A stretch of 64,000 bases of DNA. It comes from Thermothielavioides terrestris NRRL 8126 (taxonomy: Eukaryota; Ascomycota; Sordariomycetes; Sordariales; Chaetomiaceae). Position 1 is the first letter of the stretch. Each line of letters begins with the position of its first letter. A program made the translations under genes and the position numbers. This document shows, piece by piece, positions 1 through 10,208 of the stretch. The stretch covers positions 4,222,501 to 4,286,500 of the forward strand of contig NC_016459.1 in NCBI RefSeq assembly GCF_000226115.1, written 5' to 3'. The notes below the pieces were generated by a model. It saw nothing but the letters and a program-made list of their open reading frames with translations, did no database searches and was not told where the DNA came from.

Positions 1-119
1 CCCTACTGGTCGGTTGCCGAGACGGCAAGTCAGCGGCGCGAAGGAAGGTGGTCGAGGTTAGATTGAGTTGGCCATCCCTCAGAGACGGCGATTCGCCAAC
101 CTAGCACGGCCGGAGTGTC

Positions 120-497
120 AACCAGTAGCTCTAATCTCCATGAGCTCTAAAGTCACCCCTAAAGAACCGACGCTGCGTGCTGTACCCCCACTCGGCGGGA
201 GGAGGCGCTTCACGCCGGCAGCCATGAGAGCGTCGATTTTGGTTGCCAGATGTGAGAGCGGCGATGGTGATGATTCACTACGTCTTGGCCGGCGAAGGCC
301 CAGATCAGCGACTAAACCGACAAGAGGTTGGCCTTACGGACGTCGACGCCGCTGGGGAAGGTTGCGGAGGAGGTTTCCCGGCTAACTGCCGTGACTCTAA
401 AGTCGGCTGCCAGAAGGGCTTCGACTACGGAGGTGCCCTGGCTCCCTGAAGCCTGCGAAGAGTGAGTTCCCGCCCAGGCTACCGAGTTATGGTGCAT
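120..497 (-). pseudogene. NmrA-like (isoflavone reductase-like) NAD(P)-binding protein, broken
   Basis: Reading the minus strand from about 497 gives a Rossmann-type start (G-S-Q-G-T-S-V-V) followed by EALLAADFRVTAVSRETSSA and TFPSGVDV, which is the usual beta1-alpha1-beta2 pattern of NmrA-like proteins. An in-frame TAG lies at 312-314. The next recognisable pieces, AFAGQDVV, then ATKIDALMAAGVKRLLP, then AEWGYSTQRRF, sit in different frames. At least one stop and two frame changes are therefore needed. The glycine motif and the order of the pieces match the family, whose intact members are about 300 aa; the C-terminal half is missing or unrecognisable toward position 1. NmrA-like proteins are redox sensors or reductases. 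This copy is unlikely to make a product. Confidence 0.6.
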
Positions 498-723
498 GCT
501 TCACCTTCGGGGAGCGATGACAGGTCTCACTCCCGGATGGCAAGTCTCAACTATGCTGCATGCGAGCAGGCATGCCTGGGCCTGTAGGTAATTTACGATT
601 TCTGACACCGACCATTGTCGCAGACGGTACGCAGTGAAATTCGGCAATGCTGCAAAATATCGGGTTGCTGCCCTCTTTAGAAATTTCAAGCAGGTTCAAG
701 CAGGAAAAAAAACGCAAAAGAAT
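498..723. other. intergenic, no feature seen
   Basis: The stretch lies between the NmrA-like relic and the 3' end of tRNA-His. It has a short A-run at 705-712. No coherent reading frame or RNA fold was recognised. Confidence 0.5.
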
Positions 724-817
724 TGGGCGTTCCCGGAATCGAACCGGGGTTTCTTCGGTCGTTGCGATCCTCCAGGGGAACCACAACGAAGCGTCCTGAC
801 CACTAGACTAAACACCC
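724..817 (-). tRNA. tRNA-His (GUG) with a 22-nt intron
   Basis: On the minus strand the 7-bp acceptor stem pairs 811-817 with 725-731, and the discriminator A is at 724. The D arm is GTC-TAGTGGTCAG-GAC. The anticodon stem is CTTCG/CGAAG around TTGTGG...C, giving anticodon GUG. The T arm contains GGTTCGATTCC. The intron occupies 759-780, directly after position 37, as is standard for eukaryotic nuclear tRNA introns. The mature core (CGTTGTGGC before the variable loop) closely resembles fungal tRNA-His. The extra G-1 would be added after transcription, as known for eukaryotic tRNA-His. Confidence 0.93.
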
Positions 818-1122
818 GCCGGCTTATCTTGATTGGGCGGTGCGAGATCCTGACTTATTATGCACCAAACATTCCCCCTCTGTGCTTTCCTCTTCCTCTC
901 CTCCTTTTGAAGTCTCCCGCTCGTCCATGGATAATGAAAATGAATAAGCGAGACCATATTGATCTGCCCTGTTATTTCGCGAGAAGCAGACGAAGCAACG
1001 CCAGGAATTCGAACTGCGCTGCGCCAGGACAGCCGAGAAGCACGGCATTATTCCACCCTTCTGCTCGCGTTCCGAGAAGTGGACATCCCTTCAAGCAAGC
1101 AATTCCCCATGTTTAGCGTTGA
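818..1122. other. intergenic, no feature seen
   Basis: This is upstream of tRNA-His and downstream of the hypothetical gene's stop at 1123. CT-rich stretches lie at 870-905. No gene, RNA or repeat was recognised. Confidence 0.5.
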
Positions 1123-2102
1123 TTATGCCCGGTCATTAGCTCCCACCAGAAGCACCCATCCGGTGCCCTCCAACCGATCCACCACCGCTATGTCTCCCTC
1201 GTCCTCGGTCTCGGACTCCCAGTCCTCCTCATCCACGCTCATCGCATCCGACGATTCCTCCGCCTCGCCGCCACTGTCCCTCCCGCCGCGACCATGATCC
1301 ACCTGGCTGCTCCGCAAGATCTCCGTCCAATGGGCCACCGATTTCCTGTGATGGTCCATCACATCCAAGAGCAGTGCGTCCCCCCAGCCTTCCCTAATGT
1401 TACGGGGAACATGCGGATTCGGCGGCGGGGGACCGGGGCTGCCGTCGCTCGAGCCGGACAGCTCCTCCTCGTCGGCGTTGGGCGCCACCCGCTTGTACAG
1501 CGGCTCCCAGGGCGTGCTCACCTCTTTCTCTGGGTCGAGGACTGCGAGGCTGCTGCTGCCGAGCGCGAGTGGGGTGCTGGCAGTTGGACCTCCGACCGAT
1601 CGCGCTGAGATAGGACTGGGATGCTGCTGCCCGCCAGCTGTGTTTGGCACGCAGCCGGGGACGGCCAATTCGTGCGCCAGGAGAGGGAACAGCTTCGGTG
1701 GCCTCGTCTTCGTCGGCCGTCTGGCTAGTTCCCAAAATGGCGGGTTTGTCTGCGTGAGGGCTGGTTTGGGTGGCGCTGTGGTTGTGGATTAGTCGTTGAA
1801 CCGACTTAAGCATTTAGAGCGAAGACAGCGAGCAGGCACTTGCTAAGGAATCTCTGGTCAATGAGCTCCTTCATCCCCGTCAGCCCCTGAGGGCGTAAAT
1901 ACGCGAGCGGAGGCGCCATCGCCGGTGCTGGAGACGAGGCATTCAAAGACGATTTGCCGAGAGAATCGCCGTGATGGTCCTGACTATCGCAGAGCATAAC
2001 AGCGGCGTTAAAACGAGTCAGAATAAGAAGCAAGAAGAGACGTCCGAGCAGGACCTGGCAACTGCATTGTACCTGAGCTGAGGCGAACATACAGAGCCGC
2101 AT
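1123..2102 (-). CDS. hypothetical protein, exon structure unresolved
   Basis: The clearest part is a minus-strand frame open from about 1780 to the TAA at 1123-1125. It encodes a proline-rich stretch, then PWEPLYKRVAPNADEEEL, then IREGWGDALLLDVMDHH, and an acidic Ser/Glu-rich tail. The frame has no ATG of its own. A plausible first exon starts at the ATG at 2100-2102, with a hydrophobic segment near residues 15-35 and then APPLAYLRPQGLTGMKELID. A splice between about 1850 and 1760 would be needed; the acceptor candidate CACAG at about 1767 does not keep phase with the best donor I see. No family was recognised. The whole span is coding-like, but the intron and the start are guesses. Confidence 0.4.
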
Positions 2103-2346
2103 TTATTGCCCAAGCGCCTCAAGGTGCGTTAAGCTGGGTATGTGTATACAGTAACCCGGTTGGGCCCCAAGCTCCAACCTCTCACTGCAACTGGCTGTGC
2201 GTGGCAGCGTGGGGTCCGAGGTTGCACTTGTACAATATTGCACTTGGGACAATATGTACAGCTCGACAGCATGATTGGGGGCGGATGGGTTGCGCGGTGC
2301 CAATGGTTTCGAGATCAGCTGCAGGTGACTAGTCAATCAGTCTTCC
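1814..2346. other. region upstream of two poorly supported genes
   Basis: The part to 2102 may be the first exon of the minus-strand hypothetical gene. From 2103 to 2346 there is no coherent frame, and the stretch probably holds the facing 5' regions of that gene and of the plus-strand relic. Confidence 0.3.
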
Positions 2347-3630
2347 ATGGATATGCAATGCGTGCGGGCGGGGAGTGCATGCGTGATGCGCCACGGCTGC
2401 GCCCGGTTACTGTGTGGTGTATCCGACTTGCTGTTCTCAGGCAAAGAAGCACTGTGGAACTGGCCAGCCAAGAATCGGCAGTGGAACAGCCAAGTCCCCG
2501 AGTCAGGTGGAGCTTTGACCCAGTATGTGCACAGACTCCCCGAGCTTGAAGCCCCACAATCAATCGTTGCAACTGTGAGGAGCCTGGCTGCACCAGCAAC
2601 GGATTCGCAAATCGCAATCGCCCCCACTTCGCTGGCGAGGTTCCTTGCCTCCTTGGGTAGCGAGCATCACAATGAGCGTGTGGTACTAAGGGCCTTTTTC
2701 TCGTCGCTCGCGCAGCTGGCAGATGCTGATCCCTCACAGATTTCGCTCGACGTTTTCACCACCGAGGAGATCATCGACCACACTGCCGTCCACCTTCGCG
2801 ACTGGGACAACGAGCTGATTCTCAGCTTCCACTGGGAGGAAAGCAAGGTATGAACACGGGTTCCCAAAACAGCTGAACCATAGGCTGCGTGAACTCGACC
2901 TAGCGACAATCCAACAATTCGAGTACGATTACGAATCCAACACGATGTTCCTCCTGATTAGCGAGTCCGACTTGCACTGTAAAGTGCGAATGGGTCTCCG
3001 TGACCATATCAAACTTCGCATCGTGAAGATTGATTGATAGTTCAGAGGATTCCGAATTTCGAGACTTGCGCCGGTCTATCAAAGAGCCCGGCACAGACCT
3101 CATCAAGTACGACGGCAAGATTTACAAGCAGCCTGATGCTTCATTTGGTCCACATGGCCAACCGCCTGAGCATCAATACCAGCAGATGGAGAGGACGATG
3201 TTAAGTTACATGAAGCACTCAGGTCTGGGCAACAGGTAAGGTACTTGCTCCTTATGATTACAGACACCTACAGAATTGGTTCGGTGGGCACAACAAACTC
3301 CACCGCGAGGCTCGGAAGCCAAGTTCTCTCCTCCTCCTGAAGGAAAGAAAAAAAGGACGGAAAAGAGAACAAAGCCTCCCGACCTTGCCCGTAATATCCC
3401 TGTCGGTAAACCTGGCCTTGGAGAAACAGCCGGCAACCTCCCGCAAGTTGACCGCTAAGCCGCCCTGGGAGGTGATTAGCTTTCGGAGGAGCTTGTTTAT
3501 CAATGACTTGGCCACAGGCCTTAGGAATCCACGCAATATGCTTCCAAACTACTGTCTTTATTTTCCAGTTGTTGTTCCCGTTACCGCAACGACGAACACC
3601 AAAAAAATCAAAGCCCCTTCCCTCCACTAG
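2347..3630 (+). pseudogene. decayed hypothetical gene with a 4-bp tandem duplication frameshift
   Basis: Four plus-strand segments read as one protein. The first (2347-2847) ends with HLRDWDNELILSFHWEESK. The second (about 2873-3039) contains LRELDLATIQQFEYDYESN and GLRDHIKLRIVKID. The third (about 3034-3236) begins DSSEDSEFRDLRRSIKEPGT. The fourth starts after 3275 with QNWFGGHNKLHREARK and runs to the stop at 3628-3630. Between segments two and three the sequence ATTGATTGA creates a stop; without the extra four bases the frame would join exactly. The gap between segments one and two (25 bp, GTATGA to ACAG) is too short for a normal fungal intron. No family was recognised. Its end overlaps the 3' end of the GST gene on the other strand, which also suggests decay. 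Confidence 0.45.
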
Positions 3631-4372
3631 GCCTTCACCCGCGTCTCGCAGAACTCGACCGTCCCAAAGGCCTGCTTCATCTCGGGCACCTCCATGACCG
3701 CCTTCAGATACGCCTCCACGTGGGGCACCCCCTTCCGCATCTCGCTATCCATCAGGTTCCGCGCCAGGGGCACCAGCACGCCGGCGACCATCACATCCGC
3801 GAGCGTGATCTGCTCGCCGACGAGGAACTTCCTGCCGCCCTGCAGCGCGAGGTCGAGCCGCTTGAGCGCGCGCTCCAGCGCGCCGAGGCACTGGTCGTAG
3901 CGCGCCTGGTCGAAGGGCACGACCTTGAGGAGGCACATGAGCAGCGGCGGGATCAGGTTGGCGGCGAGCTCCTGCTCGGAGAAGCAGGCCCACTGCTCGA
4001 CCAGCGCGCGCGTCGCCGCGTCCGCGCCGACCAGCTGCGCCGCCCGCGGCCCGCTCTCCGCCACGTACCGCGCGATCGCGTGGCCCTCGGTCAGCAGGAG
4101 CGAGCCGTCGGCCGACTCGAACGCCGGCACCTTGCCGAGAGGGAACTTGGCGAGGAACTCGGGCGTGCGGTTGGTCACGCCGTGTTGGTAGCCGGGCACG
4201 AGTTCGAGCTCGAGGCCGTTCATGGCCGCGAGGGCTTGGGCCTGGCCGGGTTGTTAGGATGTGGTGTGTTGTATGGTGAAGGGAAGTGGGATAGGAGAGA
4301 GGAAGTCGGGATGCTTACCCGCTGGACGCGGAAGTTGTTGGGGTAGCTGTAGATCCTGCCGAAGGGAGCCAT
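3627..4372 (-). CDS. glutathione S-transferase related to the N-terminal domain of eEF1B-gamma
   Basis: Two exons, 4319-4372 and 3627-4241, with a 77-bp intron (GTAAGC...CCAG), give a 222-aa protein. The first exon supplies MAPFGRIYSYPNNFRVQR, the beta1 strand of a thioredoxin-like GST N domain. Residues about 60-80 hold FPLGKVPAFES and then LLLTEGHAIARYVAES, the cis-Pro and glutathione-gamma-Glu (E-S/G-x-A-I) elements. The C-terminal helical domain contains the N-capping/hydrophobic-staple region ITLADVMVAG. This pattern matches the GST domain of elongation factor 1B-gamma, but the EF1G C-terminal domain of roughly 160 aa is absent, so it is a free-standing GST-like protein and probably not the translation factor. 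Expected to be cytosolic. The substrate cannot be told from sequence. Confidence 0.85.
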
Positions 4373-5014
4373 GGCGAGAGGCGTTGGGAGTGTATGAAGG
4401 CTGTTTCTTAGACAACGAAACTCTGGATGGCGTGCTCAAGAGAGGAAATGACAACAGCAAGAGTCTCAATGCAGCGAAGTTTAACTCTCGCGAGCCCAGG
4501 GCATCTCCTCCCTTTATATGACGGGACGACCCCTCGGCACTTGTGTACCCATCTGGACAAGTTCCGTGTCCACCACATGCGCTGGCCGTTTCGACTTCCC
4601 TTTCCACTTGCCCGCAAAACACTTCGTCACTCTCGCTCTCGCTAACCTCGCCCCATCGGTGTTTCAGCGCCCTCTCTCCCGCGTAGTGTAGCGGTATCGA
4701 GTGCAACACCCCACTTCTTGAGCTTTCCACTTCGGGACACAAACCGACTGGAATGTTCCACCGCTGCGGGACAACTAGTCTAGAGCGGACCGCTATGAGA
4801 CAGACTGCCGACTGCACCGTGGAGTGTGGTGTCCCGAGCGCAAGAACCGTGGCCCGTCTTACAAATCAAAGCCGGAGCTATGGCCGTAAGAGACTGTAAC
4901 CCTCCGGGACAAACCCACAACCCGAGGCTACCTTTGACATAAGGCAAAAAATACGCACGAGCTGGGGAAAAGAAGCAAAAGCGAAGAGCAGACAGCCGTG
5001 TTACGATTTGCCTT
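4373..5014. other. upstream region of the GST gene
   Basis: This holds the presumed promoter and 5' UTR of the GST-like gene, including a CT-rich tract on the minus strand side near 4590-4660. A tRNA-like 5' half is annotated separately at 4677-4698. Otherwise nothing was recognised. Confidence 0.4.
4677..4698 (+). repeat. tRNA 5'-half-like fragment
   Basis: The 22 bases from 4677 look like an acceptor 5' strand plus D arm of a eukaryotic tRNA (TCCCGCG-TA-GTGTAGCGGTATC). A complementary GCGGGA occurs at 4766-4771. There is no valid anticodon arm or T arm between them, so it is at most a tRNA relic. Confidence 0.3.
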
Positions 5015-5099
5015 TGGACGAGCTGGGAATCGAACCCAGGACCTTTCGCATACACGAGGGCATGCTAAGCGAACGCTCTACCAACTGAGCCACACGCCC
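5015..5099 (-). tRNA. tRNA-Ala (AGC) with a 12-nt intron
   Basis: On the minus strand the acceptor stem 5093-5099 pairs with 5016-5022 and includes the G3:U70 wobble that defines alanine identity, plus the U6:U67 mismatch known from fungal tRNA-Ala. The discriminator is A (5015). The D arm is GCTC-AGTTGGTA-GAGC. The anticodon stem TTCGC/GCGAA closes the loop TTAGCA...T with anticodon AGC (read as IGC). The T loop contains TTCGATT. The intron is 5051-5062, just after position 37. Confidence 0.93.
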
Positions 5100-5323
5100 T
5101 GGGCGAAGTTTGTTGGCAAGGGGCCTCGACGGCGTCGTTCATCACCGCGGCCTGTGGGCGGTGAGAGTTCAACAAAGTTCTTGGTATATACCTTAGTCAG
5201 ACAAAGCAGAACCGTGTGTACAATGCAGTATAAACAGCGCCATCCTTAGCATGCCACACTCTCTTCCCCTTACCCCACCTCCCGCCTTGACTCTCTTCCC
5301 TTCCTCCAACCCTTCCACACGGT

Positions 5324-8300
5324 TCACCGACCCCCTTTCTCCCCGCTCACACAAACCGGACAGCCACCAGCAACCCGATCGCGCAGCAGCCGCGCATGCG
5401 CAACCTTGGGGCCGACAAGGTGCGCCGCGGCGGCGGCCGCCGCCGCGCTCGGCTCTTCCCCCGCGACGCCGATGCCGACGCCGCTCAGCGTTGCCAAACG
5501 GTCGACCTCCTCGCCGCCGCCGCCCGGTGCGTGCAGCCGCTGCAGCAGGTGGCTCAGGTGGAAGACGTGGCCGCAGGCGAAGCCGACGAGCGTCTCGGTC
5601 TCCCAGGGGCAGAACGGCGCGAGGCAGTCCGCGCAGTGGCCCGGCGTCCACTTCTTGGGTGCTGCTTCTTTGGGGTCGGCGGCAGCGGCGGCGGTGCTGG
5701 TGGTGGGGGTGTTGGAAGAGGGGGTTGTGCCGGATGGGTAGGCGGCCTCGCCATTTGTGGTAGCCGAAGACTTCGTTTTGTCCTTGGCTGCCGGCGGCGG
5801 GTCTGCATGCCCGGAGGCGGGGGCAGCAGTACCGGCGAAGGTGGGCGGCTTGGTGCTGCTCCCGGCTTTCGGCGCCGGCACGACCTCGAACTTGACGCCC
5901 CTGCGCTGCCCGCTCCGCAGAAGCGCCTGCGCGGCGGCCACCTCGCTGCGCAGCACGCGCGCCGCACCTTCACAGATGCTGTGCTGGATCTCGTGCTCCT
6001 TCATGATGTGCTTGAGTCCCTCGCGCAGGCCCTCGATCTCCAGGCCCTCGGGGATGCGCCGCACCAGCGTGATGGGGTCGATCGCCGTGCCGACCTCCTC
6101 GAGCAGCGCGCGGATGAAGCGCGGCTTGTCCATGCTGTACGTGAGCAGGTCCTCCCAGAGGTCCGGGTCGTCCTGCTCCTTGGCGAAGGCGATGGCGCGG
6201 CTGACGTCGGCGAGGCGGTCGATGATGAGATAAAGCGCCCGTTTGGTCTGGCCGGTCTTGGAGTAGAGGTAGACAAGCTCGGGGACGTAGTTGTGCGCTT
6301 CGCATTCTTGCGCTGCCTGGAGGTAATTGTCAGCGCACGGGGCAGTTGGGCTGTTAGAGGGCCTCGGACTATACCTTTTCGAATGCATACGCGGTCGAGG
6401 TCTTGAGGAATTCCATCAACAGGGATTGATCGAAAATGGCGAAGAGATGGACAGCAAGGTCGGCAAACTGGTCAACCAGCGACTGGCTGTCGGTTACGAG
6501 GCGAGCTTGTGTCTCGCCCGGGTGCTCGTGCATGCCCTCTCCCCGCCAGAGACCCCTGAGGTAGAAGAACGTGTACAGATCCAGCTTTTTGTCCTGCAGT
6601 TGCGCGACGACAACGTCCGGCTTTACCAGTCCGTGCTGTGCCTCGTCTACCAGTAAAGTGATGGCCTCGGCAGTGGCCTGCTCCAATTCTGCGCGGCTCA
6701 TCTTCGCGGCGTGGTCTTGAGGGACGCGCAGGCTGATGAAGCTCGGGATGTCGTCAGCTACGGCGTCTGCGAGGTGGCCCTCCTTGATCAGCCGCATTGC
6801 TGAGTCGGCATCTTGCAGCTTGATGTGACACCTCAACGCCTCCCTGGTCCTGCCGCTCGCCTCGTGCAGCTTGGCCAAGCTCTCCATGACGATCCGCCAG
6901 TCCCGGCCGACCTCTCCGTCCTCGACACTATCCTCCCGCACGTCTCGGTACATGAGCTGGTCCTGCAGAGCCGACGTGATGGCACTCACGTCGTACAGGT
7001 CGGGCGACCACCGATCCAGCAGGTCTCGAAATCGGGGTTTGCTAACCTGCAGGTAGTGCCCGAGCATGACCTCGTAGAGGGTGCCTCGCATGGGGGGCCG
7101 CGTGCGTTCGCTGGGTATGTAGTTGACAATCTCGTCGAACTTGTTCGCACCGGCGAACGTCCACACCCATTTCTCCCAACGGTCGGGCGTGGCGACGACC
7201 TTTCCACATATCTGCCCGGCCAGAGCCCAGTCGCCAGCCTCGATGAGATCTTGTATCCACAGCTCGCCAATCCGCCGCTTCTCTTTCTCTGCAGCTGAGT
7301 TGAAGGACCGCATGCCTTCGGCGACCGACGCAGTCTCGTCATAGAAGTCGTCGGTGGTTTGCGTGTGTTGCGGCGATGTCGGCGTGGCATCGGGAGCCGC
7401 CGACATGATCTCGGGATGCTGGTCGACTAGCGTCCATGCTTCTTGGTATTGATTGTGGTCTAGGAGCCATGCCAGGTGGTCGCTGAGGTCGCGCCTGGTA
7501 GCCAGGATGCAGTCATACGGGCTGTGGATGAAGATTTTGACCCCTGGCTTGAGCAGATGCGGGTGGACCGAGGCACCGCCTGACCGGGCCGCCGAAGGAG
7601 GCACGTTGGAGGCCGAGGCGCCATCGCTGCCTTTGCTCATGACGCTTGCGGCGGAGCTGAATAGTGACATGGGGTTCAGGGCAGCGTTTAGGACGTCAGT
7701 GCCTAGCCCTGCGAGCGCCTCCAGGGCGCCTTTGGATGATGCCGCGGCAGCGGCGTTTTGGGCGGGCAGGATGCCGAGGTGATAGTCGTTCGATGATAAC
7801 CTCTCAAAGCGGCTGACTGTCAATCCGTCCTTGTCCACCTCGGCCTGCGACGACAAATCGATGAGTCTCAGTTCGGGCGGCTGCCTGTTCTGCTTTCGCT
7901 GGATCCCTCCGGAAGGCCCGCTCCCGGTAGAGCTCTCAGATAGCGCATGCCTGTGGCCTCGAGATGGCTCGCTGGCTTCGTTGTCCTCTTCCTCCTCGTC
8001 GGGCAAGCAGTAAGCAAGAACCAACAAAAGGTTCTGGGTATATAACGAAATGCCGGAAATGATGCAATCCATCCGCAGTCTGGATAGTCAGCAGGGCACA
8101 CCGAGCAGAGTTGTTGACGCCGAAGCCGCTCACATCTTTACAATCTCCGCCCGCCCAGCGGACCTCTCCCCAGCGTTCTTGCCCGCACCGATGCCGCCGG
8201 GGTGGACGTGGATGATCCAAATGGTGCCACCCCACCCCACGAGAAGTCGCTCGGCCTTCTTGCCATTCTTGAGCTGTTGCCGCTTCAGGCTCTCAGCCGC

Positions 8301-9677
8301 TGGAGACAGCACGGCCTCGCGGTGTTCGGCGGCAACCTCGTCGTGCTCAACCGCCTGCTCGTCTATCCACTCCGCCCGCCCCTTCCACACACTGGCCATG
8401 GTCTCCCACTCGTCTGTCTGAGGCCTGTCGATATGGCCTATCCGCTTCCAGGCATCTTCGGCGTCGGCGTTGTCGAGATGGAGCTTTGTGCGCATGATCT
8501 TGATGCCGTGTTCATTGAGCCAGACCACGTAGCGCCCCGAGAGGGACCATTTGATGGTGTTGATGGTCCCCTCGCCCGAGTGCAAGACGGTGTCCCTCCC
8601 GGTGCCGGCTCCAACCATGCCGCCCAGCCAGCCAGCCGCATGTGCGGTGGCACCTGTGGTCATGGCCGTGCTCCGGCCATTTGGCGCACCGACGGTCAGG
8701 ATGAGCTGGCCCGCCAGTCCGCCCGACAGATACGTCCGGTCGTGCTTGTACTCGGGCGACAGGGCGACGGCCTGCACGGGGCGGGCAAAGTTCCGCAACT
8801 GCACGTCCTTGACGTCAATCAGCGACTGCACGCAGATGTTGCCATCCGTGGAGGACGTGGCGATGTAGATATTATTCGACGGTGTGTTCGGCACGACCTG
8901 CTGCTCTTTCGGTCTTCGGGAGGTGGCAGCTGGCGAGGAATGGCTGTTGCTCGTGGCCGTGGCTGGTCGTTGAGGACTGTCAGAAACCGATCTGGCAGCC
9001 ACGTCAGGTTTGGAGGCAGGGAGTGGAGGCGGAAACGGGGATATCGACAGCGAGGTGACGGAGGCGGAGTGGGCGTGGTAGACTCGCAAAGACTGGAATG
9101 CTGGTAGCTGGACGACGTGCTGCACGGGAGAAGGTCAGTAGAGAATGACCGGGAGATGTAGCTGGCGGCGTGTGACTAACGATGTTGCCATTGTGAGTCC
9201 CAACAATCTGTCTCGTTGTGAACCGGGTTAGTCCGCCGGGCAACCAAGGACATCTCTGGGGAGATTGGGGTCTCGGACCATCTTGTCCCCTGCGACAAGA
9301 AAGGCGCTGGTCGCATCGCCATTTCGGTAGACAGGCCCGAGGTGTTGGGTCAAGCGCGCGTACTTGAGCTTCGGCTCTTCGTCCTCCTCCTCTTCGTCGT
9401 CTTCCTCCTCTTCCTCCTCCTCCTCTTCTTCCTCCTCCCCGTCGTCGCCACCGTCGTCGCCGTCATCGCCATCCTCTTCGTCCGTCGACTGCTCCATCAT
9501 TCTGCCCGGTGCATCTTCAGCTTCCTTGGCGCTATTCGAGAGATGTCCAAGCTGGGAGGACGGGCTCGGGTTTGGCGTGCTGCTGCCTTGGCTGATCACG
9601 CGTTCGCTGCCGGGCGCTGGTTCTGTGGCCCCATCGTGCGGATCGTTGTCGCCAGGCAGTGGCGGGGTTTCTGTCAT
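5324..9677 (-). CDS. VPS41: vacuolar protein sorting-associated protein 41 (HOPS subunit)
   Basis: Five exons: 9279-9677, 9181-9207, 8134-9119, 6375-8079 and 5324-6316, giving 1369 aa. Residues about 40-115 are strongly acidic (long Glu/Asp runs). A WD40/beta-propeller follows (about 115-470), containing FLVAGDKM, IVGTHNGNI and LRVYHAHSASVTSLSISPFP. The helical clathrin-heavy-chain repeat region spans about 600-1180. A C-terminal RING-H2 begins at CADC (1267), continues CGHVFHLSHL and closes with CPVC (1358-1361). This order is diagnostic of Vps41, the effector subunit of the HOPS tether for vacuole and AP-3 vesicle fusion. The second exon is only 27 bp, and the first intron starts GTCCGA, a weak donor; splicing there is supported because it joins GDKM to IVGTHNGN as in family members. 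The gene is divergent from APC1 across about 530 bp. Confidence 0.92.
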
Positions 9678-10208
9678 GTTGATTCGAGCGGCAAAGACAA
9701 CGTCATGGCGTTTTCGAGGTCCAGGCGAGGCGGCACGGAGTTGCGCGACGGAAAGTCTGCTGGATGCAGCTCTGGCTCTCGATGCCGTTGCGACTTCGGG
9801 CCCTTGGGAGCTTTGGGCGCCCCAACCAAGAGCCACGAACTACGTCAGAGCGGCAGGCAGTTGACCATGCAGGGGGTGCGCTAAGCTTCAGCCAATTAGA
9901 GCCTGCCCCTCCTGACATTGGCGGGGCGGCGGGCAGCAACGGTTCCCGCTCGTCGTCTGTCGCGTGTTAAACATTGAACGCGCCTTCCCGCACGGCACAT
10001 CAAGTCCTGGGTGGTTGACCTGAGTCTGGAAAAGCCAACTTCTCATTCATTTTCTGGGTCTGGGCAGCCGAGTCGGTGCCTGCTGCGGCTTCCGACTTAA
10101 CGACGACCGCTATGGCCCCTTCCGACCGCTCCCCAACACGACGCCCAACGCCACTTTGCCGATTTTCCGTGTAGTCTGCACCTTGCAGAGTAGCCACGGA
10201 ACCAAAGC
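9678..10208. promoter_or_regulatory. shared divergent promoter region of VPS41 and APC1
   Basis: The 531 bp between the two start codons must contain both promoters and 5' UTRs. Pyrimidine-rich stretches precede the APC1 ATG. No TATA box or named operator was recognised. Shared control of the two genes is only an inference from their arrangement. Confidence 0.5.

Noticed and set aside
5396..6406. 336-codon plus-strand open frame opposite VPS41
   Set aside because: It is antisense to the well-supported RING and clathrin-repeat exons and arises from their GC-rich codon bias.
8202..9107. 301-codon plus-strand frame opposite the VPS41 propeller
   Set aside because: Shadow of exon 3; no domain-like sequence.
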